Notes: generated by a model from the sequence alone, not told the origin. A stretch of DNA of 64,000 nucleotides from Nibrella viscosa (GCF_039541875.1 NZ_BAABHB010000005.1:1-64000); one strand, 5' to 3'. Positions 23,492-32,396 are shown, counted from the stretch's first letter. Made by a program: numbers and translations.

Positions 23492-24097
23492 TTACTTCGA
23501 ATACAATTCGACGATCAACTGCTCGTTGACATTCTCCGGAATCTGATCACGCTCTGGGTAGCTGATAAACTTACCCGTATATTGCTGATTATCCCATTCC
23601 AGCCAGTTGTAACGCTTAGCGTTACGTGCCGATAAGCTGGTGGTAATGGCTTCCAGAGATTTAGATTTTTCGCGAACACTAATAGTTTGGCCCGGACGCA
23701 GCGCGTACGATGGAATGTTTACCACTTCTCCATCAACAACAATATGCTTATGGCTTACCAACTGACGGGCAGCACGACGCGTCGGCGCAATACCCAGGCG
23801 GTAAATGGTATTATCCAGGCGGGCTTCGCAGAATTTGAGCAAGTTCTCACCGGTAATTCCCTCTTTAACAGCGGCCCGGTGGAAAATGTTCCGGAACTGG
23901 CGCTCCAGAACTCCGTAGATATACTTAACTTTTTGCTTCTCCAGCAACTGCTGAGCGTATTCCGATTGCTTGCGCTTGCGGCCGCGCCCGTGCATACCCG
24001 GAGCGTAATTCTTTTTTTGCAGCGCTTTGCTTGGGCCTAGAATCGGCTCTCCAAACTTGCGCGAAATTTTGGCTTTTGGTCCAGTGTAACGTGCCAT
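23492..24097 (-). CDS. rpsD: 30S ribosomal protein S4
   Basis: Primary 16S rRNA-binding assembly protein. The 201-residue product starts MARYTGPKAKISRKFGEPI; an in-frame upstream start at 24142 is rejected because S4 invariably begins near this sequence. The S4 RNA-binding domain (RLDNTIYRLGIAPTRRAARQ, then HKHIVVDGEVVNIPSY) is intact. It is 97 bp downstream of rpsK and 97 bp upstream of rpoA, both unusually wide gaps for this operon. Confidence 0.98.
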   Translation of the reverse strand: MARYTGPKAKISRKFGEPILGPSKALQKKNYAPGMHGRGRKRKQSEYAQQLLEKQKVKYIYGVLERQFRNIFHRAAVKEGITGENLLKFCEARLDNTIYRLGIAPTRRAARQLVSHKHIVVDGEVVNIPSYALRPGQTISVREKSKSLEAITTSLSARNAKRYNWLEWDNQQYTGKFISYPERDQIPENVNEQLIVELYSK

Positions 24098-24194
24098 TGG
24101 TACTTGAAAAGAATGAATAAAGTGACCTGCATGGACAGACACAACTTAATGTCGCCTGCCCGTATTCATTGCTACAGTCGATTGAAAAATACGA

Positions 24195-24590
24195 TTATAC
24201 GCGACGGCGCTTCGGCGGGCGGCATCCGTTATGCGGCAGCGGGGTCAGATCACGAATGGCCATAACCTCAATACCCGTGTTCTGAATGGTCCGAATCGCT
24301 GATTCACGACCAGCACCAGGGCCTTTCACGAATACTTCTGCTTTGCGCATTCCCAGATCATGCGCCACCTGAGCACAGTTCTGAGCCGCCGTTTGAGCGG
24401 CATACGGCGTATTTTTCTTCGATCCTCTGAAGCCCATCTTACCGGCCGATGCCCAGGAAATTACCTGACCATTCATATTGGTGACCGATATGATGATGTT
24501 GTTGAAGGTAGCCTTGATGTGTACCTGGCCTACCTGCTCAACAACTACTACTCTTTTTTTCGCTTTGTCTTTGCGTTTTGCTTGAGCCAT
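24195..24590 (-). CDS. rpsK: 30S ribosomal protein S11
   Basis: Platform protein of the small subunit contacting 16S rRNA near the mRNA exit. At 131 residues it has the typical length; blocks ATFNNIIISVTNMNGQ, WASAGKMGFRGSKKNTPYAA and the C-terminal PLPHNGCRPPKRRRV are all standard. It follows rpsM after an 85-bp gap filled by a heptad inverted repeat. Confidence 0.98.
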   Translation of the reverse strand: MAQAKRKDKAKKRVVVVEQVGQVHIKATFNNIIISVTNMNGQVISWASAGKMGFRGSKKNTPYAAQTAAQNCAQVAHDLGMRKAEVFVKGPGAGRESAIRTIQNTGIEVMAIRDLTPLPHNGCRPPKRRRV

Positions 24591-24599
24591 TTTCTTAGG

Positions 24600-24672
24600 G
24601 TTTGAAGTTTGTGGTTTGACGTTTGTAGTTAACTATACCACAACCTCAAACTACAAACTACGAACTTCAAAC
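24600..24672. repeat. Heptad-periodic inverted repeat inside the ribosomal operon (rpsM-rpsK)
   Basis: The left arm (24600-24630) is four GTTTGNN 7-mers (GTTTGAA GTTTGTG and so on). The right arm (24642-24672) is its complement at 25 of 31 positions. It fills the gap between rpsM and rpsK. Confidence 0.8.
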
Positions 24673-24675
24673 TAA

Positions 24676-25053
24676 TTACTTCGTTGCTTTCTTCTTGTTA
24701 GCAACTGTCTTACGCTTGCCTTTCCGGGTACGAGAGTTGTTCTTCGTCTTCTGACCACGGACAGGAAGACCTTTCCGGTGACGCAGACCACGGTACGAAC
24801 CAATGTCCATCAAACGCTTAATGTTGAGTTGCACTTCTGATTTCAGCGCACCTTCTACTTTAAACTCATTCGCGATGATCGAACGAACAGCACCTGACTC
24901 TTCATCGTTCCACTCGCTTACCTTCTTGTTTACATCCACACCAGCGCCCGTTAAGATTTTCTTAGCTGAGCTCCGGCCAATGCCGAAAATGTACGTGAGC
25001 GCAATCTCGCCCCGCTTCCGATCCGGAATATCAACACCTGCAATCCGTGCCAT
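24676..25053 (-). CDS. rpsM: 30S ribosomal protein S13
   Basis: Head protein contacting the P-site tRNA and forming a bridge to the 50S subunit. The 125 residues begin MARIAGVDIPDRKRGEIALTY... with the helix-hairpin-helix IFGIGRSSAKKIL and the block GSYRGLRHRKGLPVRGQKTK. The C-terminus is lysine-rich (KRKTVANKKKATK). It is 6 bp after rpmJ. Confidence 0.98.
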   Translation of the reverse strand: MARIAGVDIPDRKRGEIALTYIFGIGRSSAKKILTGAGVDVNKKVSEWNDEESGAVRSIIANEFKVEGALKSEVQLNIKRLMDIGSYRGLRHRKGLPVRGQKTKNNSRTRKGKRKTVANKKKATK

Positions 25054-25059
25054 AGACGA

Positions 25060-25176
25060 TTATCCTTGTCTTTGTTTGTACCTGGGGTTTTTCTTGTTAA
25101 TTACGTAAAGCTTGCCTTTACGCCGGATCACTTTACAGTCCTCGCTGCGTTTCTTGATCGATGCTTTGACTTTCAT
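25060..25176 (-). CDS. rpmJ: 50S ribosomal protein L36
   Basis: A 38-residue basic protein starting MKVKASIKKRSEDCKVIRR and ending RYKQRQG. It contains only one of the usual zinc-ligand cysteines (DCKV) and ends NPRYKQRQ instead of CxxxxHKQRQG, so it is the zinc-free (C-minus) form. It lies between infA and rpsM in the standard position. Confidence 0.93.
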   Translation of the reverse strand: MKVKASIKKRSEDCKVIRRKGKLYVINKKNPRYKQRQG

Positions 25177-25187
25177 GGTCAGTAAAC

Positions 25188-25406
25188 TTATTTATACCGA
25201 TACACAATTCGTGCTTTACTCAAATCATAAGGTGACATTTCCAGCTTTACGCGGTCACCAGGTAAGATTTTAATGTAGTTCATTCGCATCTTACCGGAGA
25301 TATGCGCAATCACTTCATGCTTGTTTTCCAGTTCTACCCGGAACATCGCATTGGAAAGTGCCTCTACAATAGTGCCGTCCTGTTCAATCGAGGATTGTTT
25401 TGCCAT
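25188..25406 (-). CDS. infA: Translation initiation factor IF-1
   Basis: A 72-residue OB-fold protein that occupies the 30S A site during initiation. The blocks GTIVEALSNAMFRVELEN, IAHISGKMRMNYI and LPGDRVKLEMSPYDLSKARIVYR are diagnostic. It is 7 bp downstream of map and 11 bp upstream of rpmJ. Confidence 0.98.
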   Translation of the reverse strand: MAKQSSIEQDGTIVEALSNAMFRVELENKHEVIAHISGKMRMNYIKILPGDRVKLEMSPYDLSKARIVYRYK

Positions 25407-25413
25407 ATCAGGA

Positions 25414-26226
25414 TTAAGCCGCCGTTTTTTCGTTCATTATTATCGCCATATTCGTATTGGCCGTTACCTCTTCGATGTACTTGAATGTAGTCAAGATCTC
25501 GGGCTTACCTTTACGAACAGCTACCGTATGTTCGTAATGAGCAGACGGCTTTCGGTCGGCGGTCCGAATTGTCCAACCATCACGCTCCTGAATGATACCT
25601 TTACGGCCAAAGTTCACCATCGGTTCAATAGCTAGCACCATGCCCTCTTTCAGCTTAGGACCCTGGCCCCGGCGTCCATAGTTCGGCACCTCCGGGCTCT
25701 CATGCAAGCTCTTGCCTACTCCATGTCCGACTAACTCCCGAACAACTGAGTAACCGAAGTGCTCCACATACGACTGCACCGCGTAGCCTATATCGCCTAT
25801 CCGGCTACCTTCTACCGCCTTCTCGACACCCAGATAAAGGGACTCTTTTGTGCGGACGAGCAGTTTCCGAATGCCTGTGGTGATTTCACCAATAGGGTAT
25901 GTATAAGCACTATCGCTATGATACCCATTTAGCTGAACGCCACAGTCGATGGAGATAATATCGCCTTCCTGCAACTCATAGCGACCAGGAATTCCGTGAA
26001 CCACCACATCGTTTACGGAGATGCACAGCGAAGCGGGAAACTTGTTATACCCCTTAAATGAAGGAATACCGCCGTTATCTCTAATAAACGTTTCTGCTAC
26101 CTTATCGAGTTCCAGCGTAGTTATACCTGGCCGAATCACTTTTGCCACTTCGGCATGAGCCCGACCCAGCAGATCTCCGCTGATTCTAATCAACTCGATT
26201 TCCTGATCACTTTTCAAATATACCAT
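25414..26226 (-). CDS. map: Type I methionine aminopeptidase
   Basis: Removes the N-terminal methionine from nascent proteins. The 270-residue enzyme has the five metal ligands in their usual context: Asp in ISIDCGVQLNGYHSDSAYT (two), His in LVGHGVGKSLHE, Glu in AIEPMVNF and Glu in the QERDGWTIRTAD region. It is embedded between secY and infA, the common arrangement when adk is absent from the operon. Confidence 0.97.
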   Translation of the reverse strand: MVYLKSDQEIELIRISGDLLGRAHAEVAKVIRPGITTLELDKVAETFIRDNGGIPSFKGYNKFPASLCISVNDVVVHGIPGRYELQEGDIISIDCGVQLNGYHSDSAYTYPIGEITTGIRKLLVRTKESLYLGVEKAVEGSRIGDIGYAVQSYVEHFGYSVVRELVGHGVGKSLHESPEVPNYGRRGQGPKLKEGMVLAIEPMVNFGRKGIIQERDGWTIRTADRKPSAHYEHTVAVRKGKPEILTTFKYIEEVTANTNMAIIMNEKTAA

Positions 26227-26240
26227 GGTGCCTTCTAACT

Positions 26241-27554
26241 TCAGGCAGCCACACTTTCAGTGCGGCCTTTTACCCGACCAGACTTCATCAACCCTTCGTA
26301 CCGGCGCATCAACAGATAACTTTCAATCTGCTGGAGCGTATCCAATACCACACCAACCATAATCAGCAACGACGTACCGCCAAAGAATTGGGCAAAGCCG
26401 CTGGTCATACCGAGCAGGTTAGCAATAGCCGGCAAAATAGCTACTACCGCCAGCATAACGGCTCCCGGTAATGTAATATGGTCCAAAACAGTACCGATAT
26501 ACTCGGATGTCTGCAAGCCCGGTTTTACTCCCGGGATGAATCCACCACTGCGCTTCATATCATCGGCAATCTGATTCGGATTTACCGAGATGGCCGTGTA
26601 AAAGAACGTAAAGATGATAATCAGCAGGGCAAACAGCAGGTTGTACTGCCATGAGGTATAGGTCTGGAAGACACTTTGTATGTTTGCAGCGAAATCACTC
26701 TTCTCCGCAAACAAACCAGCCATAAATGCCGGAATAAACATCAGCGCCTGGGCAAAGATGATCGGCATTACACCAGCCGCATTCAGCTTGAGCGGCAGAT
26801 ACTGACGCTGTCCACCAACCACCTTATTACCAACTACCTGCTTAGCGTACTGAATCGGAATGCGACGTACTGCCTGAGTCAGCAACACAGCTCCCATCAC
26901 CACAAAGTACAGTGCCACCAGCTCCAGTACGAAAATCAGCAATTGTGAGGTTCCCCGCGACATGGCCTCTCCGGCAATCGCACCCGGAAAACGAGACACG
27001 ATACCAATCATGATCAGCATGGAGATACCATTACCAATGCCTTTGTCGGTGATGCGCTCACCCAGCCACATACAGAAGATTGTTCCGGCAGTCAGAATGA
27101 ACACAGAGGTAATGGTAAAGAACCCACGGTCAACCAATAAAGCTTCCGCCGGAATGGTAGTCCGCAGATACGTTAAAGCCTGTACTGCCGTAACAAAAAT
27201 GGTCAGTACGCGTGTGATCTGATTCAGCTTTTTACGACCTGACTCACCCTCTTTCTGCATTTTCTGAAAATACGGTAACGCCAGCGTAAGCAACTGAATG
27301 GCAATAGAGGCCGAGATATACGGCATAATACCCAGTGCAAAGATAGATGCGTTACTGAACGCCCCTCCGAGAAAGGTATCCAGCAGCCCCAGGAGACCTG
27401 ATGGGCGCAGATTTAAGCGATCCGGATCAACGCCCGGCAGCACGATGTGCGTACCCAGACGAAAAACCGTGATGAACAATAGCGTGTTGAGAATACGGGT
27501 TCTCAACTCCTCTATTGAGAATATATTCTTCAGAGTGGTGATGAATCGGTTCAT
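26241..27554 (-). CDS. secY: Preprotein translocase subunit SecY
   Basis: Channel-forming subunit of the Sec translocon in the inner membrane. The 437-residue protein begins with a short cytoplasmic helix (FITTLKNIFSIEELRTRI) and ten hydrophobic segments follow. Signature parts include LGIMPYISASIAIQLL and RRIPIQYAKQVV. Its partner secE is at 54522-54713. It is 33 bp downstream of rplO. Confidence 0.97.
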   Translation of the reverse strand: MNRFITTLKNIFSIEELRTRILNTLLFITVFRLGTHIVLPGVDPDRLNLRPSGLLGLLDTFLGGAFSNASIFALGIMPYISASIAIQLLTLALPYFQKMQKEGESGRKKLNQITRVLTIFVTAVQALTYLRTTIPAEALLVDRGFFTITSVFILTAGTIFCMWLGERITDKGIGNGISMLIMIGIVSRFPGAIAGEAMSRGTSQLLIFVLELVALYFVVMGAVLLTQAVRRIPIQYAKQVVGNKVVGGQRQYLPLKLNAAGVMPIIFAQALMFIPAFMAGLFAEKSDFAANIQSVFQTYTSWQYNLLFALLIIIFTFFYTAISVNPNQIADDMKRSGGFIPGVKPGLQTSEYIGTVLDHITLPGAVMLAVVAILPAIANLLGMTSGFAQFFGGTSLLIMVGVVLDTLQQIESYLLMRRYEGLMKSGRVKGRTESVAA

Positions 27555-27587
27555 AAATGATCGGTTCGATCGGTGCCTTTATCAGAA

Positions 27588-28067
27588 TTATTGATTCGGC
27601 GTTTCTGCTTTTGCTGAACGCTGTAATACGGTTGTTTTACCGCCTGCTTTTTCAATCGCTTCCTTGGCAGATGCAGAGAATGCATTAGCCTGCACTTCTA
27701 CGGCAGCCGTCAACGTACCACGGTTCAAAACTTTGATCAGGTCGTTCTTGCCGGCCAGACCGTTCTTCTGTAACAACGCAACATCAACCACAGTTGCATT
27801 TGTTTTCTCTACCAGGGTTTGAATAATGTCGAGGTTAATCGGCTTATACTCCACGCGGGTCGGGTTGTTAAAACCATACTTTGGAACCCGGCGCTGTAGC
27901 GGCATCTGACCACCTTCAAAATGTAATTTCTGGCTATAACCAGACCGGGAGCCGGCCCCTTTGTGACCGCGGGTAGATGTACCGCCCATTCCTGAACCCT
28001 GGCCGCGCCCGACTCGCTTGCGCTCTTTAACGGAACCCTTAGCCGGTTTTAAGGTGCTTAAATTCAT
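27588..28067 (-). CDS. rplO: 50S ribosomal protein L15
   Basis: Late-assembling 23S rRNA-binding protein. The 159 residues include the Gly/Arg-rich N-terminal extension (RKRVGRGQGSGMGGTSTRGHKG), the GGQMPLQRRVPKYGF block and the C-terminal globular domain. It is 11 bp downstream of rpmD. Confidence 0.97.
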   Translation of the reverse strand: MNLSTLKPAKGSVKERKRVGRGQGSGMGGTSTRGHKGAGSRSGYSQKLHFEGGQMPLQRRVPKYGFNNPTRVEYKPINLDIIQTLVEKTNATVVDVALLQKNGLAGKNDLIKVLNRGTLTAAVEVQANAFSASAKEAIEKAGGKTTVLQRSAKAETPNQ

Positions 28068-28078
28068 TGTTCGTCTGA

Positions 28079-28258
28079 TTAAATCTCTTCTACTTTTACC
28101 AAGTGCTGTACTTTGCGGATAACACCGGCAGTCGAGTCGTTATACTCCAGCTCGATACTGCGGTTGATCTTCCCTAAGCCCAGCGCCTTTATCGCCAACT
28201 TCTGCGTCTGCGGACGCTTAATTGTACTCTTAACCTGCGTAATTTTTACCCGTGCCAT
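28079..28258 (-). CDS. rpmD: 50S ribosomal protein L30
   Basis: A 59-residue protein starting MARVKITQVKSTIKRP, with LAIKALGLGKINRS and HLVKVEEI as expected. It is short and often missed. It lies 15 bp after rpsE and 11 bp before rplO. Confidence 0.95.
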   Translation of the reverse strand: MARVKITQVKSTIKRPQTQKLAIKALGLGKINRSIELEYNDSTAGVIRKVQHLVKVEEI

Positions 28259-28273
28259 TTTTGCTGCGGAAAT

Positions 28274-28789
28274 TTACCCGTTAAAAACCTTGGCCAGTGA
28301 TACCTGACGCTGGAAAGCTACCTGATGCGGAGCACGCATCTTCAATAAAGCATCAACTGTTGCCTTTACTACGTTGTGCGGGTTAGATGAACCCTTGGAT
28401 TTTGCCAATACGTCGCGGACTCCGGCACTTTCCAGAACCGCACGCATAGCACCACCAGCAATTACACCTGTTCCCGGAGCGGCCGGCTTCAGCAGCACGA
28501 AACCACCGCTGAATTTACCGTGCATTTCGTGCGGTACGGTATGCTTCAGCAGAGGAACCTGAACCAGGTTTTTCTTTGCATCTTCTACCCCTTTGGCAAT
28601 AGCGTCGGTTACTTCGTTGGCTTTACCCAAACCGAAACCAACCACCCCGTTACCATCTCCAACCACCACGATTGCCGAGAAACTGAATCGACGACCACCT
28701 TTTACCACTTTGGCTACCCGATTGATAGCTACTACGCGTTCTTTAAGGTCAGCCTCGTTTACTTTTGAAGGTCTTGCGTTCGTTACCAT
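28274..28789 (-). CDS. rpsE: 30S ribosomal protein S5
   Basis: Shapes the mRNA entry channel and affects decoding fidelity. The 171-residue protein has the dsRBD-like N-terminal part (VVAINRVAKVVKGGRRFSFSA), FGLGKANEVTDAI and the C-terminal PGTGVIAGGAMRAVLE. It is 8 bp after rplR. Confidence 0.98.
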   Translation of the reverse strand: MVTNARPSKVNEADLKERVVAINRVAKVVKGGRRFSFSAIVVVGDGNGVVGFGLGKANEVTDAIAKGVEDAKKNLVQVPLLKHTVPHEMHGKFSGGFVLLKPAAPGTGVIAGGAMRAVLESAGVRDVLAKSKGSSNPHNVVKATVDALLKMRAPHQVAFQRQVSLAKVFNG

Positions 28790-28797
28790 TCTATTGC

Positions 28798-29151
28798 TTA
28801 GAATTTGAGGCCACCCTCACGGGCTCCGTCGGCCAATGCTTTTACTTTACCGTGGTACAGATACCCGTTCCGGTCGAATACAACAGCGTTGATGTTGCCG
28901 GCCATTGCTTTCTCCGCCAGCCGCTGACCTACCTTCTTGGCAGTCTCTACCGTAAAGCCTTCTACTTCGCTTTTCAGATCCTGCGATGAGGCACTTACCA
29001 GCGTACGGCCCTGTACATCATCGATCAATTGAGCATAAATTGCTTTATTCGAACGAAAAACGGATAAGCGAGGGCGCTCGGCCGTTCCGGATACTTTAGA
29101 CCGGATTGAGTATTTAACCCGTTGTCTTCTCTCTTGCTTTGTTGTTGCCAT
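28798..29151 (-). CDS. rplR: 50S ribosomal protein L18
   Basis: Binds 5S rRNA together with L5. The 117-residue product starts MATTKQERRQRVKYSIR. A start five codons upstream is possible but atypical. RPRLSVFRSNKAIYAQLIDD and FDRNGYLYHGKVKALADGAREGG are family blocks. It lies between rplF and rpsE. Confidence 0.97.
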   Translation of the reverse strand: MATTKQERRQRVKYSIRSKVSGTAERPRLSVFRSNKAIYAQLIDDVQGRTLVSASSQDLKSEVEGFTVETAKKVGQRLAEKAMAGNINAVVFDRNGYLYHGKVKALADGAREGGLKF

Positions 29152-29184
29152 GTTATTTGATACCAACCAAATTGGCTTACTTTA

Positions 29185-29742
29185 TTACTTCTTAGAAGCT
29201 GATTTACCAGCTTTCCGACGAACGTTCTCACCGACGAACCGAATACCTTTTCCTTTGTAAGGCTCAACCTTACGCAGCGAACGGATTTTAGCGGCTACAT
29301 CACCGATAAGTTGCTTGTCAATGCCTTCCAGAATTACTTTCGGGTTCTGACCTTTTTCCGTAACCGCCGTTACTTTTACTTCCGACGGCACAGCTACAAA
29401 CACGTTGTGCGAATAGCCAAGGTTCAGTTCCAGAACATTATTAGTAACTGAGGCTTTGTAACCTACCCCAATAATCTCCAGATCGGTACGGTAGCCCGTA
29501 CTCACACCAACAACCATATTGTTTACCAGTGCCCGGTATAAGCCATGCAGCGCTTTGTGGCGCTTCTGCTCGGTTGGGCGGGTAACTTTTATCTGGCCAT
29601 CTTCGGCTACAACCTTAATATCCGGATCAACCGGTTGGGTCAGGGTGCCTTTCGGTCCTTTTACCGTCACAACGTTGCTGTCGTCAACGGACAACGAAAC
29701 GCCGGAAGGTATCGCGATTATTTTCTTTCCTACGCGTGACAT
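29185..29742 (-). CDS. rplF: 50S ribosomal protein L6
   Basis: Sits near the factor-binding site. It has two tandem L6 domains in 185 residues: MSRVGKKIIAIPSGV at the start, VGVGYKA-type repeat (IGVGYKASV) and C-terminal EPYKGKGIRFVGENVRRKAGK. It is 15 bp after rpsH. Confidence 0.98.
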   Translation of the reverse strand: MSRVGKKIIAIPSGVSLSVDDSNVVTVKGPKGTLTQPVDPDIKVVAEDGQIKVTRPTEQKRHKALHGLYRALVNNMVVGVSTGYRTDLEIIGVGYKASVTNNVLELNLGYSHNVFVAVPSEVKVTAVTEKGQNPKVILEGIDKQLIGDVAAKIRSLRKVEPYKGKGIRFVGENVRRKAGKSASKK

Positions 29743-29757
29743 AATGCTAACTTCACA

Positions 29758-30156
29758 TTAATAAACGTAACACAATACCTCGCCACCTACATTCATGGTA
29801 CGGGCTTCTTTGTCGGTCATTACCCCTTTTGAGGTAGAGACGATAGCCACGCCCAAACCGTTCAGGATGCGGGGCAGGTGATCGGCCCCCCGGTACTGAC
29901 GCAAGCCAGGACGGCTTACCCGCTGTAAATCTACAATGGCGGGCTGTTTCGTAACCGGATTGTACTTCAGGGCTATTTTGATAACGCCCTGAGGACCGGT
30001 TTCGTCAAATTTGTAGTTCTGTATGAACCCTTTGTCGTACAGAACTTTGGTGATCTCCTTCTTTATATTGGAAGCAGGGATTTCCACAACCCGGTGCTTA
30101 GCCCGGATGGCGTTTCTGAGACGGGTCAGATAGTCTGCTATGGGATCTGTATTCAT
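29758..30156 (-). CDS. rpsH: 30S ribosomal protein S8
   Basis: Central-domain 16S rRNA binder and, in E. coli, translational repressor of the spc operon. The 132-residue protein begins MNTDPIADYLTRLRNAI and ends with STSKGVMTDKEARTMNVGGE. It follows rpsN after a 110-bp gap, which carries its own promoter (30203-30234). Confidence 0.98.
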   Translation of the reverse strand: MNTDPIADYLTRLRNAIRAKHRVVEIPASNIKKEITKVLYDKGFIQNYKFDETGPQGVIKIALKYNPVTKQPAIVDLQRVSRPGLRQYRGADHLPRILNGLGVAIVSTSKGVMTDKEARTMNVGGEVLCYVY

Positions 30157-30202
30157 TTCAGCAAGAATTTACCTGCAAACCCCTGTTTCTTAAAAGAGTT
30201 TG

Positions 30203-30234
30203 CAAAATTACGGAAACTGAATTACAAAAGAAAA
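30203..30234 (-). promoter_or_regulatory. Internal promoter upstream of rpsH
   Basis: The minus strand has TAATTTTG (30210-30203), an exact -7 element, 19 nt after a TTTTC sequence that is one base off the -33 consensus. Transcription would begin near GCAAACTC, giving rpsH and downstream genes an extra start point. Confidence 0.6.
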
Positions 30235-30266
30235 TGATTGGTGCCTACACTTCAGGAAGCGTGTGC

Positions 30267-30536
30267 TTACCAGCTTGCTTTTGTTACGCCTGGAATTTTA
30301 CCGGCACCGGCCATTTCCCGGAATGTTACCCGGGAGATACCGAACTTACGCATATAGCCCCGAGGGCGGCCTGTTAGCTTACAACGGTTGTGTAACCGGA
30401 CCGGAGAGGCATTGCGCGGCAGTTTGTCCAGCCCAAGGTAATCACCGGCAGCCTTCAACGCAGCACGCTTTTGAGCGTATTTGGCAACCAGTCGTTCCCG
30501 TTTGCGCTCTCTTGCTTTTACTGATTCTTTAGCCAT
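30267..30536 (-). CDS. rpsN: 30S ribosomal protein S14 (zinc-free type)
   Basis: An 89-residue head protein. It starts MAKESVKARERKRERLVAKYA and lacks the CxxC pairs of the short zinc-binding form, having RLHNRCKLTGRPRGYMRKFGI instead. The sequence contains the canonical GRPRGYMRKFGISRVTFRE end block. It lies between rplE and rpsH. Confidence 0.97.
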   Translation of the reverse strand: MAKESVKARERKRERLVAKYAQKRAALKAAGDYLGLDKLPRNASPVRLHNRCKLTGRPRGYMRKFGISRVTFREMAGAGKIPGVTKASW

Positions 30537-30566
30537 AAAAAGTTATGCCTTTACAATTTCTTTTAG

Positions 30567-31124
30567 TTATTTTTTGCTGCTGTCGGCAAAGGGAAGTCCC
30601 AGGGCTTTCAGCAGTTCCAGACTTTCGGCGTCGGTTTCAGCGGTGGTCACAAATGTGATGTCCATACCCGAAATCCGGTTTACCTTTTCAATACTGATTT
30701 CGGGGAATATGATCTGCTCCTTTACCCCAAAGGTATAGTTACCGCGTCCATCGAACCCTTTGTCACTGATGCCCCGGAAATCACGCACGCGCGGCAGAGC
30801 AACTGACGTTAACCGATCCAGAAATTCATACATCCGGTTGCCACGCAGCGTTACTTTCGCTCCAATAGGCATTCCTTCACGCAGTTTGAAGTTAGATACG
30901 GCTTTCTTAGAGATGGTAGCAACGGCTTTCTGACCCGTAATCATAGTCAGCTCCTCTACCCCTACGTCTACTAACTTCTTATCAGCTACGGCAGCCCCGA
31001 TCCCTTTGTTGATAACAATCTTGCTCAGTCTCGGTACCTGCATCACAGATTTGTACTGAAACTTGTTACTCAACTGAGGGACTACCTCATTTACATATTT
31101 TTCTTTTAATCTTGGCGTTGCCAC
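30567..31124 (-). CDS. rplE: 50S ribosomal protein L5
   Basis: Binds 5S rRNA and contacts the P-site tRNA. The 185-residue protein shows NKFQYKSVMQVPRLSKIVIN, GQKAVATISKKAVSNFKLREG and the signature GIDITFVTTA-like GMDITFVTTAETD. It is 41 bp after rplX. Confidence 0.98.
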   Translation of the reverse strand: MATPRLKEKYVNEVVPQLSNKFQYKSVMQVPRLSKIVINKGIGAAVADKKLVDVGVEELTMITGQKAVATISKKAVSNFKLREGMPIGAKVTLRGNRMYEFLDRLTSVALPRVRDFRGISDKGFDGRGNYTFGVKEQIIFPEISIEKVNRISGMDITFVTTAETDAESLELLKALGLPFADSSKK

Positions 31125-31165
31125 GTTCTGATGTCGTTTAAAGATGTCAGCTAACCAAACTCCGA

Positions 31166-31501
31166 TTAGATGAAGTTGCCGGACTTCTTTGAGTACCGCT
31201 GCAATTTCCCTTTATCATTCAGGCGACGTCCCGTACGGGTTGCCTCACCGGTGGCGGGATCTACAACCATCAGGTTACTGATGTGGATAGAGCCTTCTAC
31301 CTTTTCCAGGCTGCCCTGCGGATTAGCAGCCGTCGGCTTCAAATGCTTGGTTATCATGTTGACGCCTTCTACTACCGCCCTGTCTTTCTCAACCAGGACC
31401 TGCTTTACAACACCAGTCTGACCTTTTGAGTTGCCGGAGATTACTTTTACCGTATCACCGGTCTTGATATGAAACTTATGACGTTCTGTCTTCTTTTCCA
31501 T
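31166..31501 (-). CDS. rplX: 50S ribosomal protein L24
   Basis: Assembly-initiator protein of the 50S subunit. The 111 residues contain the KOW motif (HIKTGDTVKVISGNSKGQTG) and the block VEGVNMITKHLKP with a C-terminal GEATRTGRRL. It is 2 bp after rplN. Confidence 0.98.
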   Translation of the reverse strand: MEKKTERHKFHIKTGDTVKVISGNSKGQTGVVKQVLVEKDRAVVEGVNMITKHLKPTAANPQGSLEKVEGSIHISNLMVVDPATGEATRTGRRLNDKGKLQRYSKKSGNFI

Positions 31502-31503
31502 AC

Positions 31504-31872
31504 TTAAAGCACCTCCGGAGCTAACGATACAATTTTCATAAACTGCTTCTCACGCAATTCGCGGGCTACCGGTCCGAAGATCCGCGTACCGCGTGGTTCG
31601 TCGTTGTTGTTCAGCAGAACAGCCGCGTTATCCTCAAAACGGATATACGAACCATCTTTCCGACGAACTTCTTTCTTCGTCCGCACGACTACGGCTTTTG
31701 ATACCGTACCCTTTTTCATGTTGCTGGACGACAGCGCCGACTTGACCGTGACCACGATTTTATCACCCACCGAGGCATACCGCTTGCCCGTTCCGCCCAA
31801 GACGCGGATAACAAGCACTTCTTTGGCGCCACTGTTATCGGCTACACTTAGTCTTGATTCTTGCTGTACCAT
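31504..31872 (-). CDS. rplN: 50S ribosomal protein L14
   Basis: Interface protein contacting 16S rRNA and L19. The 122 residues begin MVQQESRLSVADNSGAKEVL and include RRKDGSYIRFEDNAAVLLN and GTRIFGPVARELRE, all typical. It is 3 bp after rpsQ. Confidence 0.98.
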   Translation of the reverse strand: MVQQESRLSVADNSGAKEVLVIRVLGGTGKRYASVGDKIVVTVKSALSSSNMKKGTVSKAVVVRTKKEVRRKDGSYIRFEDNAAVLLNNNDEPRGTRIFGPVARELREKQFMKIVSLAPEVL

Positions 31873-31875
31873 GGC

Positions 31876-32136
31876 TTATTTCGCCTTTTCAATGATTTCG
31901 ACTAATCTCCAACGCTTGTTCTTGCTCAGCGGACGAGTCTCCATGATCCGGACCGTATCGCCAATGCTACAATCGTTATTCTCGTCATGCGCCATAAACT
32001 TCTTCGTCTTGTGCATGAACTTTCCGTACATCGGATGCTTTACCTTCCGGTCAACCGACACCGTGATGGTTTTCTCCATCTTGTTGCTGACCACGCGCCC
32101 GATCCGCTCTTTTCTTACGTTTCTCTCTTGTTCCAT
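31876..32136 (-). CDS. rpsQ: 30S ribosomal protein S17
   Basis: An 86-residue OB-fold 16S rRNA binder. KERIGRVVSNKMEKTITVSV and GDTVRIMETRPLSKNKRW are family blocks. It lies between rpmC and rplN. Confidence 0.97.
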   Translation of the reverse strand: MEQERNVRKERIGRVVSNKMEKTITVSVDRKVKHPMYGKFMHKTKKFMAHDENNDCSIGDTVRIMETRPLSKNKRWRLVEIIEKAK

Positions 32137-32163
32137 AATTCAGTACAGGAATGAGTGAAGTCC

Positions 32164-32367
32164 TTAGCTGTTTTGTGTCTGGCGCGTCTTCAGAGTCAAC
32201 TCCGTGTACAGACGAGCGATGAGTTTGCGGCTCTCACGGATGCGCATCGGATTTTCGACGGGGGAGATCGCGTGGGCAAACTTCAGTTTCAGCAGTCGTT
32301 CTTTCTCTGCATTAATCTGCTCCTGCAGTTGCTCTACAGATAATGCTTTAATTTCGTTCTTTTTCAT
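32164..32367 (-). CDS. rpmC: 50S ribosomal protein L29
   Basis: A 67-residue helical protein near the exit tunnel. MKKNEIKALSVEQLQEQI and FAHAISPVENPMRIRESRKL identify it. It is 29 bp after rplP. Confidence 0.96.
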   Translation of the reverse strand: MKKNEIKALSVEQLQEQINAEKERLLKLKFAHAISPVENPMRIRESRKLIARLYTELTLKTRQTQNS

Positions 32368-32396
32368 GACAACCGATTTGGAAAAAGTACGCTGGG